Source: Oscillatoria sp. HE19RPO (GTDB lineage: Bacteria; Cyanobacteriota; Cyanobacteriia; Cyanobacteriales; Laspinemataceae). From it: a stretch of DNA of 64,000 nt. The DNA lies in assembly GCF_024220515.1 (NCBI RefSeq), contig NZ_JAMXOT010000036.1, positions 33,326 to 97,325 on the forward strand, in the 5' to 3' direction. Of the stretch, positions 33,400-41,564 are shown in pieces. The notes below the pieces were generated by a model. The model searched no databases and was not told where the DNA came from. It saw only the letters and a list, made by a program, of their open reading frames with translations. A program made the translations under genes and the position numbers. How positions within the stretch are numbered: the stretch's first letter is position 1; every line of letters starts with the position of its first letter.

Positions 33400-33772
33400 G
33401 TGGGGGAAGTGCGATCGCTTGCAGGAAGAGGGGGGTCAACTCACCCTTGCATTAATCGTAGAGGAGATGTTAAAGCGTTTTCCGCAACGCTGGAGTGTTT
33501 GGACGACGGCGGGACGAGTGCTGGTGGAACACCTGGAGGAAATTGAGCGGAGGTGTCTTGTCTCTGTGGAGGGGACGCAACTTCAACCGATGTTAGCAGA
33601 TACTTGGTTTCGTCACGGACAAGTGTTGGCACTGGGAGAGAAACACCTGGAGGCAGTGGAGACGTTGGCGCAGGGATGGCAGTTGTTGCTATCAGCGGGG
33701 GATTATCTGTTATCTGTATCGGCGGCGGTGTGGTTGGGGGAGAGTTATGGGGTGCTAGAGCGCCAGCATTAG
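33400..33772 (+). pseudogene. Fragment of a TPR-rich protein (CHAT-type neighbour)
   Basis: A short frame with TPR-like content: VEEMLKRFPQRWSVWTTAGR, then WFRHGQVLALGEKHLEAVETL and LSVSAAVWLGESYGVLERQ. Similar segments occur inside large tetratricopeptide/CHAT-domain proteins of filamentous cyanobacteria. There is no start region or ribosome binding site and the frame ends abruptly, so I take it as a gene fragment. Confidence 0.45.
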
Positions 33773-33873
33773 TCCTTCAGACTTTACACGATAAGGAGCG
33801 GGTGAATTTAACAGGGTTGGGAATTTCAGTTACGCACAGTTTAGCGCTTTTTTCAAGCCCAGGTACTGAACCT

Positions 33874-34082
33874 GTCCCCTAGCCGATCGCATCTTTGAAC
33901 CTCTCATGGCGGCTGACGGGTTACTCGCTGGCAGCGTCGGACAAATCCTGGGCGTGGGTCCAGGTCGCGGGATTGGCCTCCTATTTATTACGATGGAAAT
34001 TATCGCCATATTGGTAACAGTTTCCATTTACCGCTATCCTCGCTTGTGGTTTATAGAACGCGAATTGCCCGATGTGATTTAG
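33874..34082 (+). pseudogene. Duplicated 3' end of the MFS exporter gene (copy 2)
   Basis: Matches 30195-30403 from GTCCCCTAGCCGATCGCATC to the TAG stop with a few substitutions (for example PRLWFIERELPDVI for PRLRFVERELPDVI). No start codon or upstream gene part. Marks the left edge of the 1-kb segment repeated at 36349. Confidence 0.85.
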
Positions 34083-34237
34083 TGAGGGTTCAGAAACCGG
34101 GTTTCTCCAATAAATCTTGGCTGTTGTTGCCAAAGTTATCGCAGAAACCCGGTTTCTTTTGCCGCCAGAAACTGGGTTTTTTAAACAAATATAATAAAAA
34201 ATTACAAAGCTCCCATGCGCTGCTCACAACTGTTCTA

Positions 34238-34489
34238 CTATTCCGAATTTTGATTCTCGCCGATGAGGGAAACAGCCTCCACCACAGGTGCATCCGGCCA
34301 TAATTTCCGGATTTCCTCATCCTCTGCTAACCCATGACTGCCATAATACCACTCTGGATTTACATTCAGCCGGAGCCTTTGGGGGTGAATCTCCGTGATG
34401 TCATTAAATCCCCCTTCATATCCCGCCACCACTACTCGCGTTTCTGGGTCAAACTGCGATAAAATATTAATTAATTCCCTGACATTCAT
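34238..34489 (-). CDS. Small conserved protein (copy A of a duplicated gene)
   Basis: 83 residues, MNVRELINILSQFDPETRVV at the start, followed by VAGYEGGFNDITEI. Similar short proteins are scattered in cyanobacterial and phage genomes; function unknown. It is nearly identical to the protein at 36713-36964 (V/I and L/M-level changes such as MNV/MKV and SLIG/SLMG). It lies downstream of a truncated PIN toxin and a VapB-like antitoxin on the same strand. Confidence 0.6.
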   Translation of the reverse strand: MNVRELINILSQFDPETRVVVAGYEGGFNDITEIHPQRLRLNVNPEWYYGSHGLAEDEEIRKLWPDAPVVEAVSLIGENQNSE

Positions 34490-34496
34490 CGGCTGA

Positions 34497-34602
34497 TTAA
34501 ACCTCTAATTCACTCACCAGGATAATTGTCATTTCTGTTACCCGCCTCAGTTGCCCATCATTGGTTAAAAACGCCTGACAGCCAGCTACCAAAATAGATG
34601 CG
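34497..34602 (-). pseudogene. C-terminal remnant of a PIN-domain toxin (copy A)
   Basis: In frame to a TAA at 34497-34499, the minus strand reads ASILVAGCQAFLTNDGQLRR then VTEMTIILVSELEV. This is the typical PIN-domain C-terminus, including the TNDxxL acidic motif. The N-terminal two thirds are missing, so the toxin is dead. Sister copy at 36972-37077. Confidence 0.65.
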
Positions 34603-34624
34603 CGTCACCCCTGCCAAAGCATCT

Positions 34625-34885
34625 TCAATCTTCATCTTGGCTTTCCAACAGGCGATCGCGATGTTGTTGGGATTCACTCCGAGTGCGCGTCACCCACTCC
34701 TGAGCCTCTTCTCCCACCAGTGGATAGGGAGCATTTCCAGCAATATCGAGCCACTTGCGCTGAGGCTTTTTGTGGGTCACAGTCTGGGGTTTTCCCAGTT
34801 CCGTTGCATGGCTAATCACCTCCAATTGTTCCTCTGGATTCAGTTGCTCAATTTCCCCTAACACTTGCGCTAATAACGGACTCAT
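34625..34885 (-). CDS. VapB-like antitoxin, cut off from its RBS by an insertion (copy A)
   Basis: 86 residues beginning MSPLLAQVLGEIEQLNPEEQ, of the kind found before PIN toxins in cyanobacteria. The C-terminal segment (EEAQEWVTRTRSESQQHRDR) would bind the toxin. In the sister copy at 37100-37354 an AGGAGG lies just before the ATG. Here 241 bases of repeat DNA (34884-35123) sit between the ATG and the same AGGAGG, so translation is probably lost or poor. Confidence 0.6.
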   Translation of the reverse strand: MSPLLAQVLGEIEQLNPEEQLEVISHATELGKPQTVTHKKPQRKWLDIAGNAPYPLVGEEAQEWVTRTRSESQQHRDRLLESQDED

Positions 34886-35005
34886 ACCAAATCCGGTTGG
34901 TAAAAGTCGGTTTTTGGTTTTAGCCCGCGCAGGCGGGCTTCGTCCGTATAGCCCCAGGCTTCAGCCTGCGGGTTTTTACAGACCTTTGACAACCGGATTC
35001 CGTAT
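34884..35005. repeat. MITE-like repeat, family A (copy 3)
   Basis: ATACCAAATCCGGTTG to CAACCGGATTCCGTAT with the AGCCCGCGCAGGCGGGCT palindrome inside. CATA flanks both sides (34883-34886 and the CATAA after the right end), consistent with a short target duplication. Inserted just upstream of the copy A antitoxin. Confidence 0.8.
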
Positions 35006-35013
35006 CATAACCC

Positions 35014-35123
35014 GGGAGCATCTCAATTTGGCAAAGAGACCTAACCCCCCAGCCCCCTTCCCTAAGAGGGAAGGGGGAGCAAGACTTGGAAATTCCCCTT
35101 TTAGGCAAAATTGAGATGCTCCC
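35014..35123. repeat. 110-bp element with 16-bp terminal inverted repeats
   Basis: Ends GGGAGCATCTCAATTT (from 35014) and AAATTGAGATGCTCCC (to 35123) are exact inverted repeats. The centre holds a CCCTTCCC...GGGAAGGG palindrome. It follows MITE-A copy 3 directly. Immediately after it resumes the CATAACCCCAACCTCCTGAG sequence seen upstream of the sister antitoxin at 37355. Confidence 0.75.
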
Positions 35124-35244
35124 CATAACCCCAACCTCCTGAGATTGTCTTAAGTCGTTGCTTCTACAGCAATTCTAAATGAATTGAACAACTGGATCGC
35201 TTCCCCTCTCCCAAAACGGGCCACCAACGGTTGGGGGCTAACTA

Positions 35245-35292
35245 CACCTCCGGTCCCCTCCCCTTGGCAAGGGGAGGGTTAGGGTGGGGTTC
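35245..35292. repeat. Copy of the CCCCTCCCCTTGGCAAGGGG repeat
   Basis: CTACACCTCCGGTCCCC...GGGTTAGGGTGGGGTTC, the same element as the tandem copies at 7551-7667. The rest of the spacer 35124-35455 shows nothing else recognisable. Confidence 0.75.
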
Positions 35293-35455
35293 TGAAGGGT
35301 GGCGATCAATCGCCCATTGACTCGCTCATCTCTTCTTCTGCACGAAGAGCGAGGGCAGTTCAAATCCTGAAAAACAAGGCTAGAAAGCACTTGAAAGATT
35401 TACACCATTGACGCTATAATAAACCCCATACTTAAGCTAAAAAAGAAGTGATACA

Positions 35456-35707
35456 ATGACTAAAAAAACGCTAGAAATAGAAGGAACGTGGGAAGAAGTT
35501 ATCGTTCATTCAGCAGAGCTTGCTGGACGACGGGTGCGCGTGACTGTTCTCCCTGAAAAAACTTCGTCCCAATCTCCAGAAAATCCGCCATCTTTTCGTC
35601 CGGCTTCCGGTCGTTCTTTGTTAAGACATACAGGAACTTGGGCGGGTGATGACTTGGAAGATTGCCTACAGAAAGTTTACGAGAACCGCACACCTCTGGA
35701 GTTTTAG
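35456..35707 (+). CDS. Antitoxin of a PIN-type toxin-antitoxin pair
   Basis: 83 residues. The N-terminal part (KTLEIEGTWEEVIVHSAELA then GRRVRVTVL) forms short strands, followed by a Pro/Ser-rich linker and a C-terminal helix (WAGDDLEDCLQKVYENRTPL) that would neutralise the toxin. Its position directly before a PIN-domain gene, with the toxin start 3 bases after its stop, supports the antitoxin call. The sequence is not clearly AbrB-like or Phd-like. Confidence 0.7.
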   Translation: MTKKTLEIEGTWEEVIVHSAELAGRRVRVTVLPEKTSSQSPENPPSFRPASGRSLLRHTGTWAGDDLEDCLQKVYENRTPLEF

Positions 35708-35709
35708 TC

Positions 35710-36159
35710 TTGTATCTGCTAGACACCAACCACTGTAGTCGCATTATTCAGGGAGATGCTAGGGTAATCAACCGCATCGCCCAGGTGGGAGAATCACAAG
35801 TGGCTACCTGCGTCGTTGTTTCGGGAGAACTAATTTATATGGCTTATAATTCCCAACAGAAATCAAAGAATCTGGCGCAGATTAAAACTTTTCTCCAAGA
35901 TATTCGCCTTTATTTGATTGATGAAGAGACCGCCAATATCTACGGTGAATTTAAAGCAGCAATTTTAGAACATTTTGGGCCGAAAGAAAAAAGTAAGCGA
36001 AGAAAAACCCGGATTGAAAATTTGGGGATTGGCGAAAACGATTTGTGGATTGCCGCGATTTCCTTACGCAACAGACTCACTATCGTTTCAGCGGACAGCG
36101 ATTTTCAACGAATGCAAGCGGTGAAGGCGCTACCCTTAGAATCCTGGAGATCCCCGTAA
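35710..36159 (+). CDS. vapC: VapC-like PIN-domain ribonuclease toxin
   Basis: 149 residues from a TTG start that fits the family N-terminus (LYLLDTNHCSR); the frame is open upstream through the antitoxin gene but without homology. PIN acidic residues are D in LLDTN, E in VVSGELIY, D in IGENDLWIAA and D in SADSDFQR. This gives a complete active site for a Mg-dependent RNase. It starts 3 bases after the antitoxin stop (translational coupling). Its product would cut RNA when the antitoxin is lost. Confidence 0.85.
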   Translation: MYLLDTNHCSRIIQGDARVINRIAQVGESQVATCVVVSGELIYMAYNSQQKSKNLAQIKTFLQDIRLYLIDEETANIYGEFKAAILEHFGPKEKSKRRKTRIENLGIGENDLWIAAISLRNRLTIVSADSDFQRMQAVKALPLESWRSP

Positions 36160-36315
36160 AACCAGGCGAAGCGATCGCTCCGTTTCCACAATAGAATAGA
36201 CACCGTTGGGAGAAAGGTCGATCGCCTTTACCCATAACCGATCGCTCCCTGAAGTTTTTCCCGAATACAGTGCTGCATCAAACCGGGTTTTGGCAAGAAT
36301 TGGGTGCGATCGCAC

Positions 36316-36557
36316 TCTCCTGTATCCCTCTGGCTTATGTTATAGCAGGCCCTCTAGCCGATCGCATCTTTGAACCTCTCATGGCGGCTGACGGTTTACT
36401 CGCAGGCAGCATCGGACAAATCCTGGGCGTGGGTCCAGGTCGCGGGATTGGCCTCCTATTTATTACGATGGAAATTATCGCCATATTGGTGACAGTTTCC
36501 ATTTACCGCTATCCTCGCTTGTGGTTTATAGAACGCGAGTTGCCCGATGTGATTTAG
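36316..36557 (+). pseudogene. Duplicated 3' end of the MFS exporter gene (copy 3)
   Basis: Matches 30162-30403 over 242 bases (SCIPLAYVIAGPLADRIFEP then the same C-terminus as copy 2). No gene body upstream. More similar to copy 2 than to the functional gene (both read GSxGQILGVG and LWFIERELP), so copies 2 and 3 share a duplication event. Confidence 0.85.
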
Positions 36558-36712
36558 TGATGCTTCAGAAACCGGGTTTCTCCAATAAATCTTGGCTCTT
36601 GTGGTCAAAGTTATCGCAGAAACCCGGTTTCTTTTGCCGCCAGAAACCGGGTTTCTGAAACAAATATAAGCGAAAATTCCAAAGCGCCTATGCGTCGATC
36701 GCAACTGTTCCA

Positions 36713-36964
36713 CTATTCCGAATTTTGATTCTCGCCCATGAGGGAAACAGCCTCCACCACAGGTGCATCCGGCCATAATTTCCGGATTTCCTCATCCTCT
36801 GCTAACCCATGACTGCCATAATACCACTCTGGATTTACATTCAGCCGGAGCCTTTGAGGGTGAATCTCCGTGATGTCATTAAATCCCCCTTCATATCCCG
36901 CCACCACGACTCGCGTTTCTGGGTCAAACTGCGATAAAATATTAATTAATTCCCTGACCTTCAT
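36713..36964 (-). CDS. Small conserved protein (copy B of a duplicated gene)
   Basis: 83 residues, MKVRELINILSQFDPETRVV at the start; near-identical to 34238-34489 and in the same context behind a truncated PIN toxin. Function unknown. That both copies stayed open while the neighbouring toxin did not suggests either recent duplication or selection. Confidence 0.6.
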   Translation of the reverse strand: MKVRELINILSQFDPETRVVVAGYEGGFNDITEIHPQRLRLNVNPEWYYGSHGLAEDEEIRKLWPDAPVVEAVSLMGENQNSE

Positions 36965-36971
36965 CGGCTGA

Positions 36972-37077
36972 TTAAACCTCTAATTCACTCACCAGGATAA
37001 TTGTCAATTCTGTTACCCGCCTCAGTTGCCCATCATTCGTTAAAAACGCCTCACAGCCAGCTACCAAAATAGATGCG
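36972..37077 (-). pseudogene. C-terminal remnant of a PIN-domain toxin (copy B)
   Basis: Same 3' fragment as at 34497-34602 (ASILVAGCEAFLTNDGQLRR then VTELTIILVSELEV). The shared breakpoint shows that the toxin was already truncated before the segment was duplicated. Confidence 0.65.
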
Positions 37078-37099
37078 GGTCACCCACTCCTGAGCATCT

Positions 37100-37354
37100 T
37101 CAATCTTTATGTTTGCTTTCCAACAGGCGATCGCGATGTTGTTGGGATTCACTCCGTACCTCATTAACCCAATCTTGAGCATCCCGCCCCTCTAGTAAAT
37201 TGGGCGCTATCCCCCTAAACTCACTCAGCTTGTGTTTTTTTGGTTTAACCGTTTGCCGCTTCAGTTGCTCCGTTGCATGGCTAATCACCTCCAATTGTTC
37301 CTCTCGGTTCAGTTGCTCAATTTCCCGTAACACTTGCGCTAATAACGGACTCAT
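37100..37354 (-). CDS. VapB-like antitoxin (copy B)
   Basis: 84 residues starting MSPLLAQVLREIEQLNREEQ, with KKHKLSEFRGIAPNLLEGRD in the middle and a toxin-binding C-terminal helix. AGGAGG is positioned 8 bases before the ATG, so unlike copy A it should be translated. Its own toxin exists only as the remnant downstream, so it is an orphan antitoxin. Confidence 0.65.
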   Translation of the reverse strand: MSPLLAQVLREIEQLNREEQLEVISHATEQLKRQTVKPKKHKLSEFRGIAPNLLEGRDAQDWVNEVRSESQQHRDRLLESKHKD

Positions 37355-37430
37355 AACCCCAACCTCCTGAGATTTTTCTAACTCGTTACCTATAGTTTAG
37401 CAATTGCCACTACCGTTGCATCCATCTGGT

Positions 37431-37835
37431 TTATAAATTTAGCCAATTCTCTAAATTCAATCCCTCAACTCTCAACAAGTCACTATCATTAGAAACCAGG
37501 GTTAAACCTTTAATAATAGCGGTTGCCGCAATCAAAATATCTTCAGTTTGAATGGGTAAACCCCGCACTCTCAGGTTTGCATGAATTTCTGCAGCTTTCT
37601 GTAAAATTGCCAAATCATCCAATAAAATAATTGGATAAATTTGACAAATATTATTAAACCTTTGTCGTTGTTGGGGAGAATCCACAGCTAACAACCCTCG
37701 CTCTACTTCAAAATAAGTAATACAGCTAATAAATATTTCTCGATTTTGAGAGGTAACCGCCGCAACTCTTGAGAGGATTTTAGGATTGCGCTTAATCATC
37801 CCAGAAATAATGTTAGTATCCAATAAATAATCCAT
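37431..37835 (-). CDS. vapC: VapC-like PIN-domain toxin
   Basis: 134 residues from ATG 37835 (MDYLLDTNIISGMIKRNP). PIN acidic residues are D in LLDTN, E in YFEVERG, D in QTEDILIA and D in SNDSDLLR. Typical length. The start lies 13 bases after the antitoxin stop upstream. The longer frame to 37904 overlaps that antitoxin and lacks the family N-terminus. Predicted Mg-dependent RNase. Confidence 0.85.
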   Translation of the reverse strand: MDYLLDTNIISGMIKRNPKILSRVAAVTSQNREIFISCITYFEVERGLLAVDSPQQRQRFNNICQIYPIILLDDLAILQKAAEIHANLRVRGLPIQTEDILIAATAIIKGLTLVSNDSDLLRVEGLNLENWLNL

Positions 37836-37848
37836 CAAGCAGGCTTTA

Positions 37849-38142
37849 TTAACCACCCTGCACCGCTTCATCAAATATGGCCATTTGAGCTGGGCTAAGT
37901 TCATCCCCTATTTTTGACAACATTTCTGTGGCCATAATCAAGCTGCACTGTTCTTCGAGCTGCCCATCCGGCATCCTATTAAATTCGGCAACTGGCAAAT
38001 TTTGCTTAAAAACAATGGTTAAGTATTTAACCATTTCTGAATAGTCAATATCTTCTTTAAAAAATGGATATTCTTCCATTAAATTTGTAACGACTTGCTC
38101 AATTCTCTGCTTCATGGATTGAGCAATAATATCGTTTGATAA
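37849..38142 (-). CDS. Antitoxin partner of the PIN toxin at 37431
   Basis: 97 residues from ATG 38142 (MLSNDIIAQSMKQRIEQVVT), with GAGG 9 bases upstream. Acidic and helical, ending SPAQMAIFDEAVQGG. The position directly before vapC supports the call; the family is not one I can name. Confidence 0.65.
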   Translation of the reverse strand, partial: LSNDIIAQSMKQRIEQVVTNLMEEYPFFKEDIDYSEMVKYLTIVFKQNLPVAEFNRMPDGQLEEQCSLIMATEMLSKIGDELSPAQMAIFDEAVQGG

Positions 38143-38237
38143 CATCTTGACGACCTCTAACAAAATACAGTGATGGGATTTTCTGGGATTTTACTGGATG
38201 ACTACTGCTATCCCTGGAATTAACACCAGATTATCCT

Positions 38238-38549
38238 CTATCTATTATACCATCTGCTGATAACCCTAACCTTCTCCTCAATGACATTAGCCCCTTGCTC
38301 CATCAACCCTCTTTCTCGGCTAATCGCTTCATCGGAGAAAGAGGGTTGATGGCCCGTGTGACTCTGGGCCCATTCCCGAAACGCTTTAACCCATTCTTCT
38401 GGAGTGGCGGTTTCATAAAAAGGACGCTCTTTTCCTGACCCTGAGTTTTGCTCCTGCTGTGCTTTGAGCTTCTCCTTTAAAAGCGATCGCTCCTCTGGAG
38501 AAAGAGATTGAACGACTTGCGCTAAAGATTCCACTAATTTAATATTCAT
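38238..38549 (-). CDS. Orphan antitoxin paralogue
   Basis: 103 residues from ATG 38549 with AGGAGA upstream. The first 75 residues match the antitoxin at 39097-39390 (MNIKLVESLAQVVQSLSPEE, later AFREWAQSH). The C-terminus diverges after ISRE and reads into unrelated sequence (VIEEKVRVISRWYNR). No toxin follows, so this is probably one half of a duplicated module that lost its toxin. Confidence 0.6.
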   Translation of the reverse strand: MNIKLVESLAQVVQSLSPEERSLLKEKLKAQQEQNSGSGKERPFYETATPEEWVKAFREWAQSHTGHQPSFSDEAISRERGLMEQGANVIEEKVRVISRWYNR

Positions 38550-38650
38550 ACATTCTCCTGTCATGCCGTGGAATAGAGCAGAAACCGGGCTTTTTTGGCT
38601 GCCGCTGCCTAGAATATGGAGAGCGATCGCCGCAATTTTAGCCCCTCACT

Positions 38651-39097
38651 TCAGAGCGATCGCATCTCCATCGGATGCACTGCCGTTACTTCTGCATACC
38701 GGGCAAAATCCTTGATATTAAAAGTCAGAATATGAGTCAATCCATGCACTAACATTGCTGCCACCAACCTCGCATCATGGACATTAACTCCCCTCACCCC
38801 ATAACTCAGCACCAACCGTTCCCACTCAGAATAAATAGCTAACGTATCCGGTAACAGCAAAAAAAGCCCTTTTAACCGATTGACTTCGGCAGCGGCTTCC
38901 CCTGGGGTATGCCCTAACCCATTTTTGTCCGCAGGGCGGGTGTAAACATTCCAAAACTCAATTAAATTTTGGGGAATGATACAAACATCTTCCCCTCGAT
39001 CAAGCAGAATATTTGTCGCTGTTACCGCATCGGCGTGCATGGAATGGGTAGGGTCCGCACTCCGCAACAGAATATTAGTATCAATCAAAAATGACAT
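38651..39097 (-). CDS. vapC: VapC-like PIN-domain toxin
   Basis: 148 residues, MSFLIDTNILLRSADPTHSM at the start. Acidic site: D in LIDTN, E in QNLIEFWNV, D in VHDARLVA and the late FNIKDFARY. Longer than the neighbouring VapC with a GLGHTPGEAAAEV insert, so it belongs to a different PIN subgroup. Its ATG overlaps the antitoxin TAA by one base (TAATG). Confidence 0.88.
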   Translation of the reverse strand: MSFLIDTNILLRSADPTHSMHADAVTATNILLDRGEDVCIIPQNLIEFWNVYTRPADKNGLGHTPGEAAAEVNRLKGLFLLLPDTLAIYSEWERLVLSYGVRGVNVHDARLVAAMLVHGLTHILTFNIKDFARYAEVTAVHPMEMRSL

Positions 39098-39390
39098 TAA
39101 CCCCTTTCTCCGTAAATGCTTTCTCGGCTAATGGCTTCATCGGATAAATAGGGCTGATTGCGCGGGTGACTCTGGGCCCACTCCCGAAACGCTTTGGCCC
39201 TTTCTGCTGGAGTGGCGGTTTCATAAAACGCTTTGGCCCTTTCATAAACGGTTTCATACAAAGGACGCTCTTTTCCCTCGGCTGAGGTTTGGTCCTGGTG
39301 TGCTTTGAGCTTCTCCTCCAAGAGCGATCGCTCCTCTGGGGAAAGTGATTGAACCACTTGGGCTAACGATTCCACTAATTTAATGTTCAT
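39097..39390 (-). CDS. Antitoxin partner of the PIN toxin at 38651
   Basis: 97 residues with AGGAGA before the ATG. Contains a small internal repeat (ERAKAFYETATPAERAKAFR) absent from the orphan paralogue at 38238. N-terminal SLSPEERSLLEEKLKAHQDQ region is shared. Translationally coupled to the toxin. Confidence 0.75.
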   Translation of the reverse strand: MNIKLVESLAQVVQSLSPEERSLLEEKLKAHQDQTSAEGKERPLYETVYERAKAFYETATPAERAKAFREWAQSHPRNQPYLSDEAISRESIYGERG

Positions 39391-39548
39391 AACTTCTCCT
39401 GTGGCTTAGAAACCCGGTTTCTTATATAGCAACCCTAAATCATTTTGGCAATGGACGATGGCGGCCCCCAACCGTTGGCAGCCCAGAACGGGAGAGGGGA
39501 GAAGAAAGATGACAAAATGATTTAGACTGGCTATATAAATCTTAGCTA

Positions 39549-39696
39549 ATACAAAATCCGGTTGATCAAAATAGGTTTTCGGAATTAGCCGGCGCAGGCA
39601 CCGCGAACGTCCGCGTTTTTCCCCAGGCTTTCTACGCGGAACGCTCCGCGAACAGCCTGCGGGTTTTTACAGACCTTTGACAATTGGATGGAGTAT
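39549..39696. repeat. MITE-like repeat, family A (copy 4, diverged)
   Basis: ATACAAAATCCGGTTG to CAATTGGATGGAGTAT; the inner palindrome is altered and a GTTCGCGGAGCGTTCCGC-type palindrome is included near 39637-39656. Most degenerate of the four copies. A GAAACCCGGTTTC palindrome lies at about 39408-39420. Confidence 0.7.
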
Positions 39697-39752
39697 TACT
39701 GCGAGTTCTGTTTCTCCCGCATTTCTCCCCCTGCCAACGCTTCCCCAAACAA

Positions 39753-39788
39753 AGAAAAGAAGACCCGATCGCTCGCGCCTTCTTTTCT
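39753..39788 (-). terminator. Terminator-like hairpin downstream of glmM
   Basis: AGAAAAGAAG (39753-39762) pairs with CTTCTTTTCT (39779-39788). On the minus strand it is followed by a T-rich tract, and it lies 47 bases after the glmM stop. Confidence 0.5.
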
Positions 39789-39834
39789 AAATTTATTCTG
39801 ATTTAAGACAGCAACTTAACGGGATAATTCAACT

Positions 39835-41370
39835 CTAAGCGGCCAAATGTTGCTCAACAATTTGAACTAAATTTTCCGTCCAATAATTCGCCAGGTCCGC
39901 TGTTGCTGCTTCCACCATCACCCGAATCAAGGGTTCCGTACCCGAAGCGCGCACTAAAATCCGACCCCGATCGCCCATTGCTGCTGTTGCACGGTCGATC
40001 GCAATTTGCACAGGTTCGCAACTCTCCCAATCCATGCGGCGATCGCGGTCTTCTACTCGCACATTTCGTAACAATTGCGGATAAGTCTGGAAACTCTCAT
40101 CCACCATCTGCGCCAGGGAACCGCCATTTTGTCTAACCACCGTTGCCAGATGAATCGCCGTCATCACCCCATCTCCCGTTACCCCATAGTGGCGACAGAG
40201 GATATGACCGGATTGTTCACCGCCTAACATGGACCCGGTACGCAGCATTTCTGCATGAACGTGCTGATCGCCGACGGGAGTTCGCAGGAGTTTACCCCCC
40301 AATTTTTCCCAGGCCCGTTCAAAGCCTAAATTCGACATCACCGTAGCCACAATCGTTGAATCCGGGAGTTGACCGGACTGTTCTAGGGTCTGTCCCCACA
40401 AATATAGAATATAATCTCCATCAATCGGGCGGCCTCTATCATCTACCCCTAAGACGCGATCGGCATCGCCATCAAAGGCAAACCCCATATCCGCATTGTA
40501 AGCCTTGACCGAGGATTGCAGGACATCCAGATGGGTGGAACCGCAGCCGACATTAATCCGATCGCCATCGGGGCGATCGTGCAAGCAGATAATTTCAGCC
40601 CCCAATGCCTGAAACACTTCCGGGGCCAACATCGCCGCTGCACCCCAGGCCAAATCTAAAACAATCCGCATTCCCTGTAATGGCAATTCCTCAGTCCCAT
40701 TACCATAAATCAACGGCAGTTGCAACGCTTTCGCATAATCCGCCACTAACTCCGGTCTATAATACTGATGTCCCCAGGCCCCTGTCAAACCGGCCAAGTC
40801 CATCTGCCCTCGGATCCCGGCTTCAATCTGCTTTTGCACCGCGCCGAGTAGCTTCGTCCCATCGGATCCAAAAAACTTAATTCCATTATCCCCTGGGGGA
40901 TTGTGACTCGCCGAAATCATCACCCCACCAATGGCCTCAGAAACGCTCGTCAAGTAGGCCACGCAGGGGGTCGGACATAATCCTAAATTCCAAACCTCTA
41001 ACCCTGCCGAGGTCAGCCCCGCAGAGAGGGCCATTGCTAACATATCGCTCGAATTGCGAGAATCTTGTCCTAAAACAATCGGACCCGTTGTTCCACTTTG
41101 GGCTTTCAGGACCTGACCGGCCCAAAATCCGACCTGCAAGGCGAGGGGTGCATTCAGAAAATCTCCCACTCGTCCGCGAATTCCATCGGTCCCAAATAAA
41201 GGAGTATTCGGCAGATAAATTCCCGTTTCTACCAGGGAAAGGCGATTAATGACTTCTTTACCCCCACTGGGTTTGGGGTTTTGTACCGATTTAGACCCAT
41301 TCACCCCGGCGAGGGTTAAGGATGAGCCGTTTGATCCAGAGCCTTGCGTCCAGGCTGGAGTTGTTACCAT
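39835..41370 (-). CDS. glmM: Phosphoglucosamine mutase
   Basis: 511 residues. Converts glucosamine-6-phosphate to glucosamine-1-phosphate for UDP-GlcNAc and peptidoglycan synthesis in the cytoplasm. [11 protein letters not shown] opens the fold near residue 54. The phosphoserine loop is [12 protein letters not shown], the metal loop is FDGDADR, the sugar loop GGEQSGH and the phosphate loop [11 protein letters not shown]. The core matches a normal GlmM. It carries about 50 extra N-terminal residues (Ser/Gly-rich, low complexity) not needed for catalysis; a similar leader occurs in some cyanobacterial homologues. ATG 41370 has GGAG upstream; a GTG at 41391 would add 7 residues. Confidence 0.95.
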   Translation of the reverse strand: MVTTPAWTQGSGSNGSSLTLAGVNGSKSVQNPKPSGGKEVINRLSLVETGIYLPNTPLFGTDGIRGRVGDFLNAPLALQVGFWAGQVLKAQSGTTGPIVLGQDSRNSSDMLAMALSAGLTSAGLEVWNLGLCPTPCVAYLTSVSEAIGGVMISASHNPPGDNGIKFFGSDGTKLLGAVQKQIEAGIRGQMDLAGLTGAWGHQYYRPELVADYAKALQLPLIYGNGTEELPLQGMRIVLDLAWGAAAMLAPEVFQALGAEIICLHDRPDGDRINVGCGSTHLDVLQSSVKAYNADMGFAFDGDADRVLGVDDRGRPIDGDYILYLWGQTLEQSGQLPDSTIVATVMSNLGFERAWEKLGGKLLRTPVGDQHVHAEMLRTGSMLGGEQSGHILCRHYGVTGDGVMTAIHLATVVRQNGGSLAQMVDESFQTYPQLLRNVRVEDRDRRMDWESCEPVQIAIDRATAAMGDRGRILVRASGTEPLIRVMVEAATADLANYWTENLVQIVEQHLAA

Positions 41371-41564
41371 AATTTTATTCACTCCACACACACCAAAATA
41401 ATAGATTCACTGTGGAGAATAGCATTTCCACAGAAATATCCTACTAAATCAAGAGTAAAAAGCTGAAATCCGGAGTTCAGCCGGTTCAGCGTCTCAAGAT
41501 AGAAGGATCAGGGATGAATTTTCAGGATTTTTTTCATCCTTGAGCGTTCATCTTTCAAAGATAG

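Noticed and set aside
33310..33546. Frame of 78 codons ahead of the TPR fragment
   Set aside because: No similarity to anything; overlaps the TPR-like frame, which has better support.
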